Below, piece by piece: positions 25,472-33,788 of a stretch of 60,579 nucleotides of DNA. The notes under the pieces were generated by a model. That model was given only the letters and a program-made list of their open reading frames with translations, searched no databases and was not told the origin of the DNA. The DNA lies in the NCBI RefSeq assembly GCF_009604385.1, contig NZ_WEGJ01000042.1, positions 1 through 60,579 of the forward strand. Reading direction: 5' to 3'. Position 1 is the first letter of the stretch. Every line of letters begins with the position of its first letter. A program made the position numbers and the translations under genes. Origin of the DNA: Streptomyces smaragdinus (GTDB taxonomy: Bacteria; Actinomycetota; Actinomycetes; Streptomycetales; Streptomycetaceae).

Positions 25472-26569
25472 GTGAGCACCGAGCAGCCGCGTGAGGAACA
25501 AGTCTCCCTGTCCAAGGACACGCCGGAGGACATACCGGACCCGGGGGGCCCCGCCCCGGAGCCCGCGGCCGTTCCCGCGCCCGCGGGTGTGCCGGTGCCC
25601 GAGGAGGTTCCCGCGCCCGTGGCGCCGCCCATCCCGCTCGCGCCCGGCCAGGAGGCCCCGCGCCCGCCCGAGGACGCCGCGCCGGCTCCCGTGGGCCCGC
25701 AGCCGTATCCGGCGGCCCCGCCCGCGTATCCCGGCGGCCCGTACCCGGGACCGTACCCGGGCCCGTACCCCACGGGTCCCCAGCCCGGTCCGTACCCCGG
25801 TGGCTTCCAGCCGGGGCCGTACCCCGGGGGCCCGCAGCCGTTCGGTCCGTACTACGCGTATCCCTGGACGCAGGCCGGCCCGGGCCCGGCGAACGGGCTC
25901 GGTACCGCCGCCATGGTCGTCGGCATCGTCGGCCTGGTCCTGTCGGTCATCCTGCTCGGCCTCCCGCTGGGGATCCTGGCGCTGATCTTCGGCATCATCG
26001 GCATCCGCCGCGCGGGCAAGGGCCGGGCCACCAACAGGGGCCAGGCGATCTCCGGCGTCATCCTCGGGCCGATCGCGATCGTCGTCTCGGCGGCCGTGCT
26101 CTTCCTGGCGGTCAACGCCATCCAGCACTTCTACGAGCCGAGCGTCACCTCCGCCCAGCCGCTGGGCGAGTCCGTCAGCTACCCCGACGGTGTGCACATG
26201 TCCGTGGACGAGTCGGCGGGCGCCGGCGGCTCGCTGGTCGTCGAGGTCACCGTCTGGAACGGGACGGGCTACGACCTGGACCTGTCCGTCGCCGAGCTGA
26301 ACGCCTACGACCCCGGCGACCCCGACGCGCTGCTCGACGTCGACGACACCGAGGGCCTGCCGCTGCACGTGGCCGACGGCGGCAGTGCCACGGGCACGTA
26401 CGCCGTCACCCTCCCCGAGGACCCGGACGCCGCGGTCGAGCTCGAGGTCACCCCCGGCGACCCGTACGAGTACGCGTACTGGACGACCGACCCGGGCGCC
26501 GGAACGGACGCCGGCCGGCAGTCCGCTCTGACCCCCGCACGCCCCGTACGCGCCCCCGCGTACGCCTGA
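25472..26569 (+). CDS. DUF4190-type membrane protein with Pro-rich N-terminus
   Basis: A 365-residue protein. Residues 1-140 are a disordered Pro/Gly/Tyr-rich region with PGPYPGPYP-type repeats. About residues 143-215 hold two or three membrane segments of DUF4190 type (GTAAMVVGIVGLVLSVILL, then ISGVILGPIAIVVSAAVLFL). The remaining part is an outside acidic domain that looks beta-rich, like DUF4352-type domains. The GTG start has GGAGG at 25463-25467. Function is unknown. It is divergent from the deaminase gene. Confidence 0.8.
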   Translation: MSTEQPREEQVSLSKDTPEDIPDPGGPAPEPAAVPAPAGVPVPEEVPAPVAPPIPLAPGQEAPRPPEDAAPAPVGPQPYPAAPPAYPGGPYPGPYPGPYPTGPQPGPYPGGFQPGPYPGGPQPFGPYYAYPWTQAGPGPANGLGTAAMVVGIVGLVLSVILLGLPLGILALIFGIIGIRRAGKGRATNRGQAISGVILGPIAIVVSAAVLFLAVNAIQHFYEPSVTSAQPLGESVSYPDGVHMSVDESAGAGGSLVVEVTVWNGTGYDLDLSVAELNAYDPGDPDALLDVDDTEGLPLHVADGGSATGTYAVTLPEDPDAAVELEVTPGDPYEYAYWTTDPGAGTDAGRQSALTPARPVRAPAYA

Positions 26570-26693
26570 CGGCGGGCGAGTGACGCGCGCCACCGGGGTT
26601 TTGCGGTAAAGGCGTGTAAGGACCCGGCCGCGCCCCTCTCTCATCCGTGGATGCCGCCCCGGCAAGGGGGCGGCGCGGCGGAGGGGTTGCGAG

Positions 26694-27152
26694 ATGACAG
26701 GCGGCGCGGGGGCCAGGACGGCCGTGGACTGGCTGGTGTCGGCGGCATCGGATCCGGATGCCTGCCGGTGGCAGTGGGAGCGCAACCCGCTGGGGGTGGC
26801 GCTGCTGCCGGCGGGGCGGCTGTGGGACGTGCTCATCGTCCCGGGACGGCTCGGGCATCCGACGCTGGACGTGCTCGGCCGGTGCGTGGACCGGACGGGG
26901 CCGGTGCTGGCCGACTTCGGCGGCGCCCGGCTGGGGTTCTTCGTACCGCCCGGCACGGCCGCCCGCTGGGTCGCCACCGGGGTGCGCGGCGCGGGCAGGG
27001 GGACGTGGATCGTGGTCCCGTTCCCGGGGCGGGCGACGGGCGGGGTCCGCTGGGTGGTGGCGCCGGACGGCTCGGGCACCCTCTGCGACCCGGGTCTGCT
27101 GGAGCTGGCGATGCACGAGGCGGCGGCCCTGATCAGCGGCGGCGATACGTAG
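26694..27152 (+). CDS. Conserved hypothetical protein
   Basis: A 152-residue soluble protein without a recognised enzyme motif. It contains GRLWDVLIVPGRLGHP and ARLGFFVPPGTAARW, a pattern I have seen in short streptomycete proteins sometimes called bifunctional primase/polymerase-like, though the primase catalytic acids are not evident. GGAGG at 26679-26684 supports the ATG. A GCCGCCCC hairpin (26653-26674) lies just before it. Its 3' end overlaps the PAP2 gene on the other strand by 20 bases. Confidence 0.7.
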   Translation: MTGGAGARTAVDWLVSAASDPDACRWQWERNPLGVALLPAGRLWDVLIVPGRLGHPTLDVLGRCVDRTGPVLADFGGARLGFFVPPGTAARWVATGVRGAGRGTWIVVPFPGRATGGVRWVVAPDGSGTLCDPGLLELAMHEAAALISGGDT

Positions 27153-27900
27153 GGGCGCCCCGCGCCGTCAGGCGGACGAGCGCCCACAGGAGGAGGACGG
27201 CCAGACACCAGCCGGCGAGCACGTCCAGCGGCCAGTGGTACGCGTGCCACGTCAGCCCGAGTCCGCAGCCGGCGGAGAGGAGGACGGCCGCGCCCACCGC
27301 GACCCGCCGGACCCAGGCGCGGTGGACGCAGCCGGCCACCAGCACCGCCGCCGCACCGTAGGCGACCGCGGAGGTGGTGGCGTGGCCGGAGGGGTAGAAG
27401 CCGGCGTAGTCGGTGAGGCGGGGCATCGTCGGCCCGGGGCGGGCGAACGCCGTCTTCGCCGGTACGACGAGGGCCGGGACCAGCGCCATCGCCACGGCGG
27501 CGGCGAGCGCGGCGAACCACCGGCCCCGCCACAGGGCGAACACGACGGCGGCCAGCAGCACGGGGACGGCGACCACGGGGCCGCCCAGATCGGAGAGGGC
27601 CTCGGCCACCCGCTCGGGCGGGGCGTTCGCGACAAGGTCGCGGGACAGCGCCTCGTCCGCGCCTACCAGGGGCCCGTCGACGCCGACCTGCCAGCTGACG
27701 AGGACGAGCAGCACTCCCGCGAGCCACGGCAGGAGCCGCGGAGACGAAACCGTCCGCCCGGGAGCCGGGGGGATAGCTCCTGGACGGACGGTCCGTACTG
27801 ACCGCTCGCCCCGGGGGGTGTGGGACGAGCGGGGTTCCGATCGGTGAGGACCTTCTGTACAGAAACGGTACGGCAGCCCGCCGGTGCCGGACAGGCGCAT
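27133..27900 (-). CDS. PAP2-family phosphatase (membrane)
   Basis: Membrane acid phosphatase of about 255 residues, probably dephosphorylating a lipid such as phosphatidic acid or undecaprenyl pyrophosphate on the outer face. The three PAP2 motifs are visible: KTAFARPGP, YPSGHATTS and LTWHAYHWPLD, with five to six hydrophobic segments. The first 50 residues are polar and atypical. I place the start at ATG 27900; the frame is open to GTG 27966, and the true start is uncertain. Confidence 0.82.
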   Translation of the reverse strand: MRLSGTGGLPYRFCTEGPHRSEPRSSHTPRGERSVRTVRPGAIPPAPGRTVSSPRLLPWLAGVLLVLVSWQVGVDGPLVGADEALSRDLVANAPPERVAEALSDLGGPVVAVPVLLAAVVFALWRGRWFAALAAAVAMALVPALVVPAKTAFARPGPTMPRLTDYAGFYPSGHATTSAVAYGAAAVLVAGCVHRAWVRRVAVGAAVLLSAGCGLGLTWHAYHWPLDVLAGWCLAVLLLWALVRLTARGAPTYRRR

Positions 27901-27985
27901 CACTTCACCATCATTGGGCCCCCACAGGTTCTTCACCTCGTGTACGACGAACGAGTCCCGCCCCACGTGCCCGCCGGGCCCCGTC

Positions 27986-28798
27986 TCACGACCGCGCCGC
28001 GGAGTCCGCGCCCTGCCTCTCGACCACGCTCTTCAGCTCCGACAGGATCATGATCCAGCCGCCGGAGACCCCCTCCAGCATCCTGCTGCCGGGGCCCGCG
28101 AAGCCGTCGTGCGTGATGGTGAGCTTCACGCCCGCCTCCGGGACCTCGGCCGGCTCGATGTCGAAGGCGACCTTCGAGCGCTCCTTCACCGCCTCGGCGA
28201 ACTCCTCGTCGCTCATGCCGAACATCTCCTGATGCATCGGCTGCAGCGTGTGCCAGGTGTACGCCAGGCGCTTGCCGGGAACGGCCTCGGTCACCCGCTG
28301 TCCGAGGTCGCGGGGCTCGCCGTTCTCCTCGGTGGGCCACAGGACGGGGTCGCCCTCGCGCCAGGTGGAGCGCGGCGCCCAGCCGCTCATGTACTGGTCG
28401 ATGAACTCCTGCGAGGTCAGCGCCTCGTAGAGCTTCTCGGGCGTGGTGTGGACGTACAGCGTGTAGACGAACTCGGGCTTTGTCATGAGGGGTGGTCCTT
28501 CCAGGGCGTTCCTGAGATTGCTCAGCGCCGCCAGGCGGCCGTGGTCGAAGCGCCTGATCCAGCGCTCGGCGATGTCGTGGACGGGGACCGGGTTGAGGTA
28601 GTGGAGCTTCTCCCGGCCGTGCCGGACCGTCGTGACCAGCCCGGCCGACTCCAGCGCGACCAGGTGTTTGGTCACCGCCTGACGGCTCATGGCCTGGTCC
28701 GCGCACAGCTCGCGCAGACTCTGCCCGTCCCGGTCGCGGAGCCGGTCCAGCAGTCCGCGCCGGACCGGATCGGCCAGCGCGCGGAACACGTCGTCCAC
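27986..28798 (-). CDS. ArsR-type regulator fused to a SRPBCC (AHSA1) domain
   Basis: A 270-residue fusion. Residues 1-95 are an ArsR winged helix (VFRALADPVRRGLLDRL, recognition helix MSRQAVTKHLVALESAGLV). Residues 105-255 are an Activator-of-Hsp90-like START/SRPBCC ligand-binding domain (FVYTLYVHTTPEKLYEALTS). Such proteins probably sense a small hydrophobic ligand and repress their own gene. I prefer GTG 28798, with GGAGGAAG upstream and VDDVFRALADP as a typical ArsR beginning; GTG 28813 is the longer alternative. Confidence 0.88.
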   Translation of the reverse strand: MDDVFRALADPVRRGLLDRLRDRDGQSLRELCADQAMSRQAVTKHLVALESAGLVTTVRHGREKLHYLNPVPVHDIAERWIRRFDHGRLAALSNLRNALEGPPLMTKPEFVYTLYVHTTPEKLYEALTSQEFIDQYMSGWAPRSTWREGDPVLWPTEENGEPRDLGQRVTEAVPGKRLAYTWHTLQPMHQEMFGMSDEEFAEAVKERSKVAFDIEPAEVPEAGVKLTITHDGFAGPGSRMLEGVSGGWIMILSELKSVVERQGADSAARS

Positions 28799-28819
28799 GG
28801 TCTCTTCCTCCACACCACC

Positions 28820-28849
28820 AGATTAGGCAACCATAAGGTTGCATGTCAA
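28820..28849 (-). promoter_or_regulatory. Self-repressed promoter of the ArsR-SRPBCC gene
   Basis: Reading the minus strand, TTGACA (28849-28844), an 18-base spacer and TAATCT (28825-28820) make a near-consensus promoter. The spacer contains the perfect palindrome GCAACCATAAGGTTGC (28827-28842). An ArsR dimer bound there would cover both boxes, so autorepression is very likely. Confidence 0.75.
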
Positions 28850-28925
28850 CGACCACCGGACCGGTCAAGGGCCGAACGGGCCAGGGGGTTCCCGGGCCGT
28901 CAGAGGGACGCGACAGAATGGCCGT

Positions 28926-30185
28926 ATGACCGTCAGCCCTGACCGCAGTTCGCTCGCCGACCCGCATCTGCGGCCGGCCTCCACCGCCGGCCCCCGGGAC
29001 ATCGTGATCCTGGGCTCGACCGGGTCCATCGGCACCCAGGCGATCGACCTCGTCCTGCGCAACCCCGACCGCTTCAAGGTCACCGCGCTGGCCGCCGCCG
29101 GCGGCCGGGTCGGGCTGCTGGCGGAGCAGGCGTACCGGCTGCGGCCGCGCACCGTCGCCGTCGCCGACGCGAGCCGGGTGGCCGATCTGCACGAGGCCCT
29201 GGCCGGGCAGTACGGGAGCGAGCCGCTGCCGGAGATCCTGGCCGGCCCCGACGCCGCCACCGAGCTGGCCGCCTCCGACTGCCACACCGTGCTGAACGGC
29301 ATCACCGGCTCCATCGGCCTCGCGCCCACCCTGGCGGCGCTGCGGGCCGGCCGCACCCTCGCCCTGGCCAACAAGGAGTCGCTGATCGTCGGCGGCCCCC
29401 TGGTGAAGGACGTCGCCCGCCCCGGCCAGATCGTCCCCGTGGACTCCGAGCACTCCGCCCTCTACCAGGCCCTCCTCGGCGGCACCCGGGCCGAGGTGCG
29501 CAAGCTGCTGGTCACCGCGTCGGGGGGCCCGTTCCGCGGCCGGACCCGCGACGAGCTGGCGGACGTCACGCCCGAGCAGGCCCTGGCGCACCCCACCTGG
29601 AACATGGGCCCGGTCGTGACGATCAACTCGGCCACCCTGGTCAACAAGGGCCTGGAGGTCATCGAGGCGCACCTCCTCTTCGACGTCCCCTTCGACCGTA
29701 TCGAGGTCGTCGTCCACCCCCAGTCGTACGTACACTCCATGGTCGAGTTCACCGACGGCTCCACCCTCGCGCAGGCCGGTCCGCCCGATATGCGGGTGCC
29801 GATCGCGCTGGGGATGGGCTGGCCGGACCGGGTGCCGGACGCCGCGCCCGCGTTCGACTGGACGACCGCGTCGACCTGGGAGTTCTTCCCGCTGGACGCC
29901 AAGGCCTTCCCGTCCGTCCCGCTCGCCTGCCATGTGGGTACGCTGGGCGGCACCGCCCCGGCGGTGTTCAACGCGGCGAACGAGGAATGCGTGGCCGCCT
30001 TCCTGGCGGGCCGGCTGCCGTTCAACGGCATCATGGACACCGTCACGGACGTCGTCACCGAACACGGCCGGCCGGCCACGGGAACCCGGCTCACCGTCGA
30101 CGACGTCCTGCAAGCGGAGACCTGGGCGCGCGCCCGGGCCCGGGAACTCGCCGGAATCCCCGTGACAGCAGCGGAGGCACGCTGA
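28926..30185 (+). CDS. dxr: 1-deoxy-D-xylulose-5-phosphate reductoisomerase
   Basis: Second enzyme of the MEP isoprenoid pathway, converting DXP to MEP with NADPH. The 419-residue product has the NADPH loop LGSTGSIGTQ, the metal and substrate segments VDSEHSA and SASGGPF-like TASGGPFRGR, and the flexible-loop region with HPTWNMG. The ATG at 28926 has no ribosome site, but a -10-like CAGAAT lies six bases before it, so a leaderless mRNA is possible. It is followed immediately by the rseP-like gene and then ispG, the usual actinobacterial trio. Confidence 0.97.
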   Translation: MTVSPDRSSLADPHLRPASTAGPRDIVILGSTGSIGTQAIDLVLRNPDRFKVTALAAAGGRVGLLAEQAYRLRPRTVAVADASRVADLHEALAGQYGSEPLPEILAGPDAATELAASDCHTVLNGITGSIGLAPTLAALRAGRTLALANKESLIVGGPLVKDVARPGQIVPVDSEHSALYQALLGGTRAEVRKLLVTASGGPFRGRTRDELADVTPEQALAHPTWNMGPVVTINSATLVNKGLEVIEAHLLFDVPFDRIEVVVHPQSYVHSMVEFTDGSTLAQAGPPDMRVPIALGMGWPDRVPDAAPAFDWTTASTWEFFPLDAKAFPSVPLACHVGTLGGTAPAVFNAANEECVAAFLAGRLPFNGIMDTVTDVVTEHGRPATGTRLTVDDVLQAETWARARARELAGIPVTAAEAR

Positions 30186-31484
30186 ATGACAACCCTGATG
30201 TGGCTCGTCGGCGTCGCGGTCTTCGTGATCGGGCTGCTGATCTCGATCGCCTGGCACGAGCTCGGACACCTCTCCACGGCCAAGCTCTTCGGCATCCGCG
30301 TGCCCCAGTACATGGTGGGCTTCGGGCCGACGATCTGGTCGCGGCGCAAGGGTGACACCGAGTACGGCTTCAAGGCCATCCCCGCCGGCGGCTACATCCG
30401 CATGATCGGCATGTTCCCGCCCGGCGACGACGGCAAGATCCGCCGGCGCTCCACGTCCCCGTTCCGCGGCATGATCGAGGACGCCCGCGCCGCCGCGTAC
30501 GAGGAGCTGCAGCCGGGCGACGAGTCGCGCATGTTCTACACGCGTAAGCCGTGGAAGCGCGTCATCGTGATGTTCGCTGGCCCGTTCATGAACCTGGTCC
30601 TGGCCGTCGCCGTCTTCGCGGGCGTGTGGATGCTGTACGGGGTCCAGCAGACGTCGACGACGGTCAGCTCGGTGTCCGGGTGCGTGATCTCGGCGTCCCG
30701 CGACGACCGGGACTGCCGCAAGACGGACCCCGAGTCGCCCTCGAGCAAGGCCGGGCTGAAGCCGAACGACACGATCGTCGCGTACAACGGCAGGCCGGTG
30801 ACCGACTGGCAGACCCTCCAGGACTACATCCGGGAGAGCAAGGGCAGGGTCGAGATCGTCGTCGAGCGGGACGGCGCGCGCCGCACGCTGGACGCGACGG
30901 TGGTGCAGAACACCGTCTACAAGAACACCGATGACCCCACCGACGAGTCCACCGTGAAGGCCGGCTGGCTCGGCTTCACCCCGGGGCGGGAGATCGTCAC
31001 GCTGTCCGCGGGGGAGTCCGTCGACCGGATGGGCGACATGGTCGCCCAGGGCTTCGACGCGGTCCTCGCTCTGCCGTCGAAGGTCCCCGACCTGTGGAAC
31101 GCGGCGTTCAACGGCGAGGAGCGCAAGGCCGACTCCCCGATCGGTGTGGTCGGCGCGGCCCGGGTAGGTGGCGAGGTCGCGGCGATGGACCTGCCGGCGG
31201 CGGATCGGATCACGTGGTTCCTCCAGCTGGTCGCCGGGTTCAACCTGTCGCTGTTCCTGTTCAACATGCTGCCCCTGCTGCCGCTGGACGGCGGTCATAT
31301 CGCCGGGGCGCTGTGGGAGTCGATCCGCCGGCACACCTTCCGCCTCTTCCGCCGCCCGGACCCCGGTCCGTTCGACGTGGCGACGCTGATGCCGGTGGCC
31401 TACGTGGTGGCCGGGATCTTCGTCTGCTTCACGCTGCTGGTGCTGGTGGCGGACGTGGTGAACCCGGTGCGGCTGACCGGCTGA
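30186..31484 (+). CDS. rseP: RseP/Rip1-type site-2 membrane metalloprotease
   Basis: Zinc intramembrane protease of the M50 family, 432 residues. The HExxH motif is in the first membrane helix (AWHELGHLS, H24-H28), a PDZ domain spans about residues 165-260 (KAGLKPNDTIVAYNGRPV), and the third metal ligand is in LPLLPLDGGH. Members cleave anti-sigma factors and other membrane proteins after a first cut. Its ATG directly follows the dxr stop, so it is co-translated with dxr. Confidence 0.95.
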   Translation: MTTLMWLVGVAVFVIGLLISIAWHELGHLSTAKLFGIRVPQYMVGFGPTIWSRRKGDTEYGFKAIPAGGYIRMIGMFPPGDDGKIRRRSTSPFRGMIEDARAAAYEELQPGDESRMFYTRKPWKRVIVMFAGPFMNLVLAVAVFAGVWMLYGVQQTSTTVSSVSGCVISASRDDRDCRKTDPESPSSKAGLKPNDTIVAYNGRPVTDWQTLQDYIRESKGRVEIVVERDGARRTLDATVVQNTVYKNTDDPTDESTVKAGWLGFTPGREIVTLSAGESVDRMGDMVAQGFDAVLALPSKVPDLWNAAFNGEERKADSPIGVVGAARVGGEVAAMDLPAADRITWFLQLVAGFNLSLFLFNMLPLLPLDGGHIAGALWESIRRHTFRLFRRPDPGPFDVATLMPVAYVVAGIFVCFTLLVLVADVVNPVRLTG

Positions 31485-31554
31485 GCGGAGCGTCCGGTTT
31501 CTGCCGGGTTTACGTAGCGGTTCGTCGACAGAACCGGTGACGTCCGGGCCGCGA

Positions 31555-31585
31555 TTCACCGCCCGGCAGGGGTGTGACGTAATCT
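31555..31585 (+). promoter_or_regulatory. Possible promoter before ispG
   Basis: TTCACC (31555-31560) and TAATCT (31580-31585), 19 bases apart, lie in the 161-base rseP-ispG spacer. The spacing is on the long side. An inverted repeat CGGTTC/GAACCG (31518-31536) lies upstream. Weak evidence. Confidence 0.3.
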
Positions 31586-31645
31586 CGGAAGCTGAGCCCC
31601 GCTCGCCGGGGGGCCGATGAGAATCAACCGTGGGGTTGCCTGCAG

Positions 31646-32803
31646 ATGACTGCCGTTTCGCTCGGAATGCCGTCCGTACCGCTGAAGCTCGCCGAACGCC
31701 GTCGGAGCCGGACATTGCAGGTCGGCTCGGTCGCCGTGGGCGGTGACGCCCGGGTCTCCGTCCAGTCGATGACGACGACGCGGACCTCCGACATCGGCGC
31801 CACGCTGCAGCAGATCGCCGAGCTCACGGCCACCGGCTGCGACATCGTCCGGGTGGCCTGTCCCACCCAGGACGACGCGGACGCGCTGGCCACGATCGCC
31901 CGCAAGTCCCAGATCCCCGTCATCGCCGACATCCACTTCCAGCCGAAGTACGTCTTCGCCGCGATCGACGCGGGCTGCGCGGCGGTCCGGGTGAACCCGG
32001 GCAACATCAAGCAGTTCGACGACAAGGTCAAGGAGATCGCCCGGGCGGCCTCCACGGCCGGCACGCCGATCCGGATCGGCGTCAACGCCGGCTCCCTGGA
32101 CAAGCGCCTCCTCGCCAAGTACGGCAAGGCCACCCCCGAGGCGCTGGTGGAGTCCGCGCTGTGGGAGTGCTCGCTGTTCGAGGAGCACGGCTTCCACGAC
32201 ATCAAGATCTCCGTCAAGCACAACGACCCGGTCGTGATGGTCAGCGCCTACCGGCTGCTCGCCGAGCGCTGCGACTACCCGCTGCACCTCGGGGTCACCG
32301 AGGCCGGCCCGGCGTTCCAGGGCACCATCAAGTCCGCGACCGCCTTCGGCGCCCTGCTCTCCCAGGGCATCGGCGACACCATCCGCGTCTCGCTCTCCGC
32401 GCCGCCGGCCGAGGAGGTCAAGGTCGGGCTGCAGATCCTGCAGTCGCTGGGGCTGCGCGAGCGCACCCTGGAGATCGTCTCCTGCCCGTCCTGCGGCCGC
32501 GCCCAGGTCGACGTCTACAAGCTGGCCGAGGAGGTCACCGCGGGCCTGGAGGGCATGGAGGTGCCGCTGCGGGTCGCGGTCATGGGCTGCGTCGTCAACG
32601 GGCCGGGCGAGGCCCGCGAGGCCGACCTCGGGGTCGCCTCCGGCAACGGCAAGGGGCAGATCTTCGTCAAGGGCGAGGTCATCAAGACGGTGCCCGAGTC
32701 GAAGATCGTGGAGACCCTCATCGACGAGGCGATGAAGATCGCCGAGCAGATGGAGAAGGACGGCGCCGCCTCCGGCGAGCCGACGGTCAGCGTCGCGGGC
32801 TGA
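31646..32803 (+). CDS. ispG: 4-hydroxy-3-methylbut-2-en-1-yl diphosphate synthase
   Basis: GcpE/IspG, the [4Fe-4S] enzyme that converts MEcPP to HMBPP near the end of the MEP pathway. The 385-residue product has an N-terminal TIM barrel (VQSMTTTRTSDIGAT) and a C-terminal iron-sulphur domain with C280 and C283 (CPSCGR) and C315 (MGCVVNGPGEA). Length is normal for the two-domain bacterial form. A strong hairpin follows the stop codon. Confidence 0.97.
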   Translation: MTAVSLGMPSVPLKLAERRRSRTLQVGSVAVGGDARVSVQSMTTTRTSDIGATLQQIAELTATGCDIVRVACPTQDDADALATIARKSQIPVIADIHFQPKYVFAAIDAGCAAVRVNPGNIKQFDDKVKEIARAASTAGTPIRIGVNAGSLDKRLLAKYGKATPEALVESALWECSLFEEHGFHDIKISVKHNDPVVMVSAYRLLAERCDYPLHLGVTEAGPAFQGTIKSATAFGALLSQGIGDTIRVSLSAPPAEEVKVGLQILQSLGLRERTLEIVSCPSCGRAQVDVYKLAEEVTAGLEGMEVPLRVAVMGCVVNGPGEAREADLGVASGNGKGQIFVKGEVIKTVPESKIVETLIDEAMKIAEQMEKDGAASGEPTVSVAG

Positions 32804-32824
32804 CCACCGCCGGTTTTTGTGGCC

Positions 32825-32856
32825 GAAGGCCCCGGGGCGACCGCCCCGGGGCCTTC
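32825..32856 (+). terminator. Terminator after ispG
   Basis: GAAGGCCCCGGGGCG (32825-32839) pairs perfectly with 32842-32856, giving a 13 to 15-bp stem 21 bases after the ispG stop. No T-run, as is usual in streptomycetes. Confidence 0.75.
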
Positions 32857-32894
32857 GCCGGGAACAGCCCCGGGGCCGTGAGGCGCGCGGGGAA

Positions 32895-32924
32895 TTCGGA
32901 CACATGACTCCTGACAGGTACAGT
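32895..32924 (+). promoter_or_regulatory. Promoter giving a leaderless GNAT mRNA
   Basis: TTCGGA (32895-32900), 18 bases, then TACAGT (32919-32924). The expected start point coincides with the GTG at 32931, which also lacks a ribosome site. Confidence 0.5.
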
Positions 32925-32930
32925 GCGGCT

Positions 32931-33773
32931 GTGTTGACCGGTATCACGAGGGTGGTCGAGCCCACCGAGATCTCCGCCGTACGGGCGGTGCTCGACCGTG
33001 AGCCGGTGGCGAACGCCTTCGTCGCGGCGCGGGTCGCCGCCGCTGGACTGGACCCCTGGCGCCTCGGCGGCGAGATGTGGGGCTGGTACGAGGGCGGGCG
33101 GCTCAGGTCCCTGTGCTACTCGGGCGCCAATCTGGTGCCCATCTGCGCCGGCCCGGAGGCGGTGCACGGCTTCGCGGAGCGGGCCCGGCGGGCCGGGCGG
33201 CGGTGCTCGTCGATCGTGGGGTCGGCGACGGCGACGGCGGAGCTGTGGTCGCGGCTGGAGCCGTACTGGGGGCCCGCCCGGGAGGTCCGGGCCAATCAGC
33301 CGCTGATGCTGACCACGGAGGTGCCCCCGGACATCGTGCCGGACCCCTTCGTGCGCCGGGTGCGCAAGAACGAGATGGACGTGATCATGCCGGCGTGCGT
33401 GGCCATGTTCACCGAGGAGGTCGGCGTCTCGCCCATGACGGGCGACGGCGGGCTGATCTACCAGGCCCGGGTCGCCGAGCTGGTGGGCTCCGGCCGGGCC
33501 TTCGCCCGGATCGAGGACGGCCGGGTGGTCTTCAAGGCGGAGATCGGCGCGGTCACCGCCCACGCCTGCCAGATCCAGGGCGTGTGGGTCGCCCCGGAGT
33601 ACCGCGGCCGCGGACTGTCGGTCACCGGGCTGACGGCCGTGCTGCGCACCGCGCTGGCGGAGGTGGCGCCGGTGGTGAGCCTGTACGTCAACGACTACAA
33701 CACGGCGGCCCGCGCCGCGTACAAGCGCATCGGCTTCCGCGAGGTCGGCGCGTTCATGAGCGTCCTGTTCTGA
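32931..33773 (+). CDS. GNAT-family N-acetyltransferase
   Basis: A 280-residue protein with an N-terminal DUF4081-like half (DPWRLGGEMWGWYEGGRL) and a C-terminal GNAT half. The acetyl-CoA motif is GVWVAPEYRGRGLSVTG, and the end LYVNDYNTAARAAYKRIGF is typical. The substrate is unknown. It is regularly found next to ispG in streptomycetes. I chose GTG 32931 because of the promoter spacing (leaderless); the open frame extends to 32817 through the ispG terminator, which argues against longer starts. Confidence 0.87.
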   Translation: MLTGITRVVEPTEISAVRAVLDREPVANAFVAARVAAAGLDPWRLGGEMWGWYEGGRLRSLCYSGANLVPICAGPEAVHGFAERARRAGRRCSSIVGSATATAELWSRLEPYWGPAREVRANQPLMLTTEVPPDIVPDPFVRRVRKNEMDVIMPACVAMFTEEVGVSPMTGDGGLIYQARVAELVGSGRAFARIEDGRVVFKAEIGAVTAHACQIQGVWVAPEYRGRGLSVTGLTAVLRTALAEVAPVVSLYVNDYNTAARAAYKRIGFREVGAFMSVLF

Positions 33774-33788
33774 CGCGCCCCCCGCCCC

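Noticed and set aside
26653..26674. GCCGCCCC/GGGGCGGC hairpin before the hypothetical gene
   Set aside because: It is eight bases of pure GC in a GC-rich spacer, upstream rather than downstream of a gene, with no sign of a switch.
31518..31536. CGGTTC-N7-GAACCG repeat before ispG, similar to the operator at 15033
   Set aside because: Half-sites match but the spacing differs (7 against 10 bases), so the same dimer could not bind both in the same way. Probably chance at this GC content.
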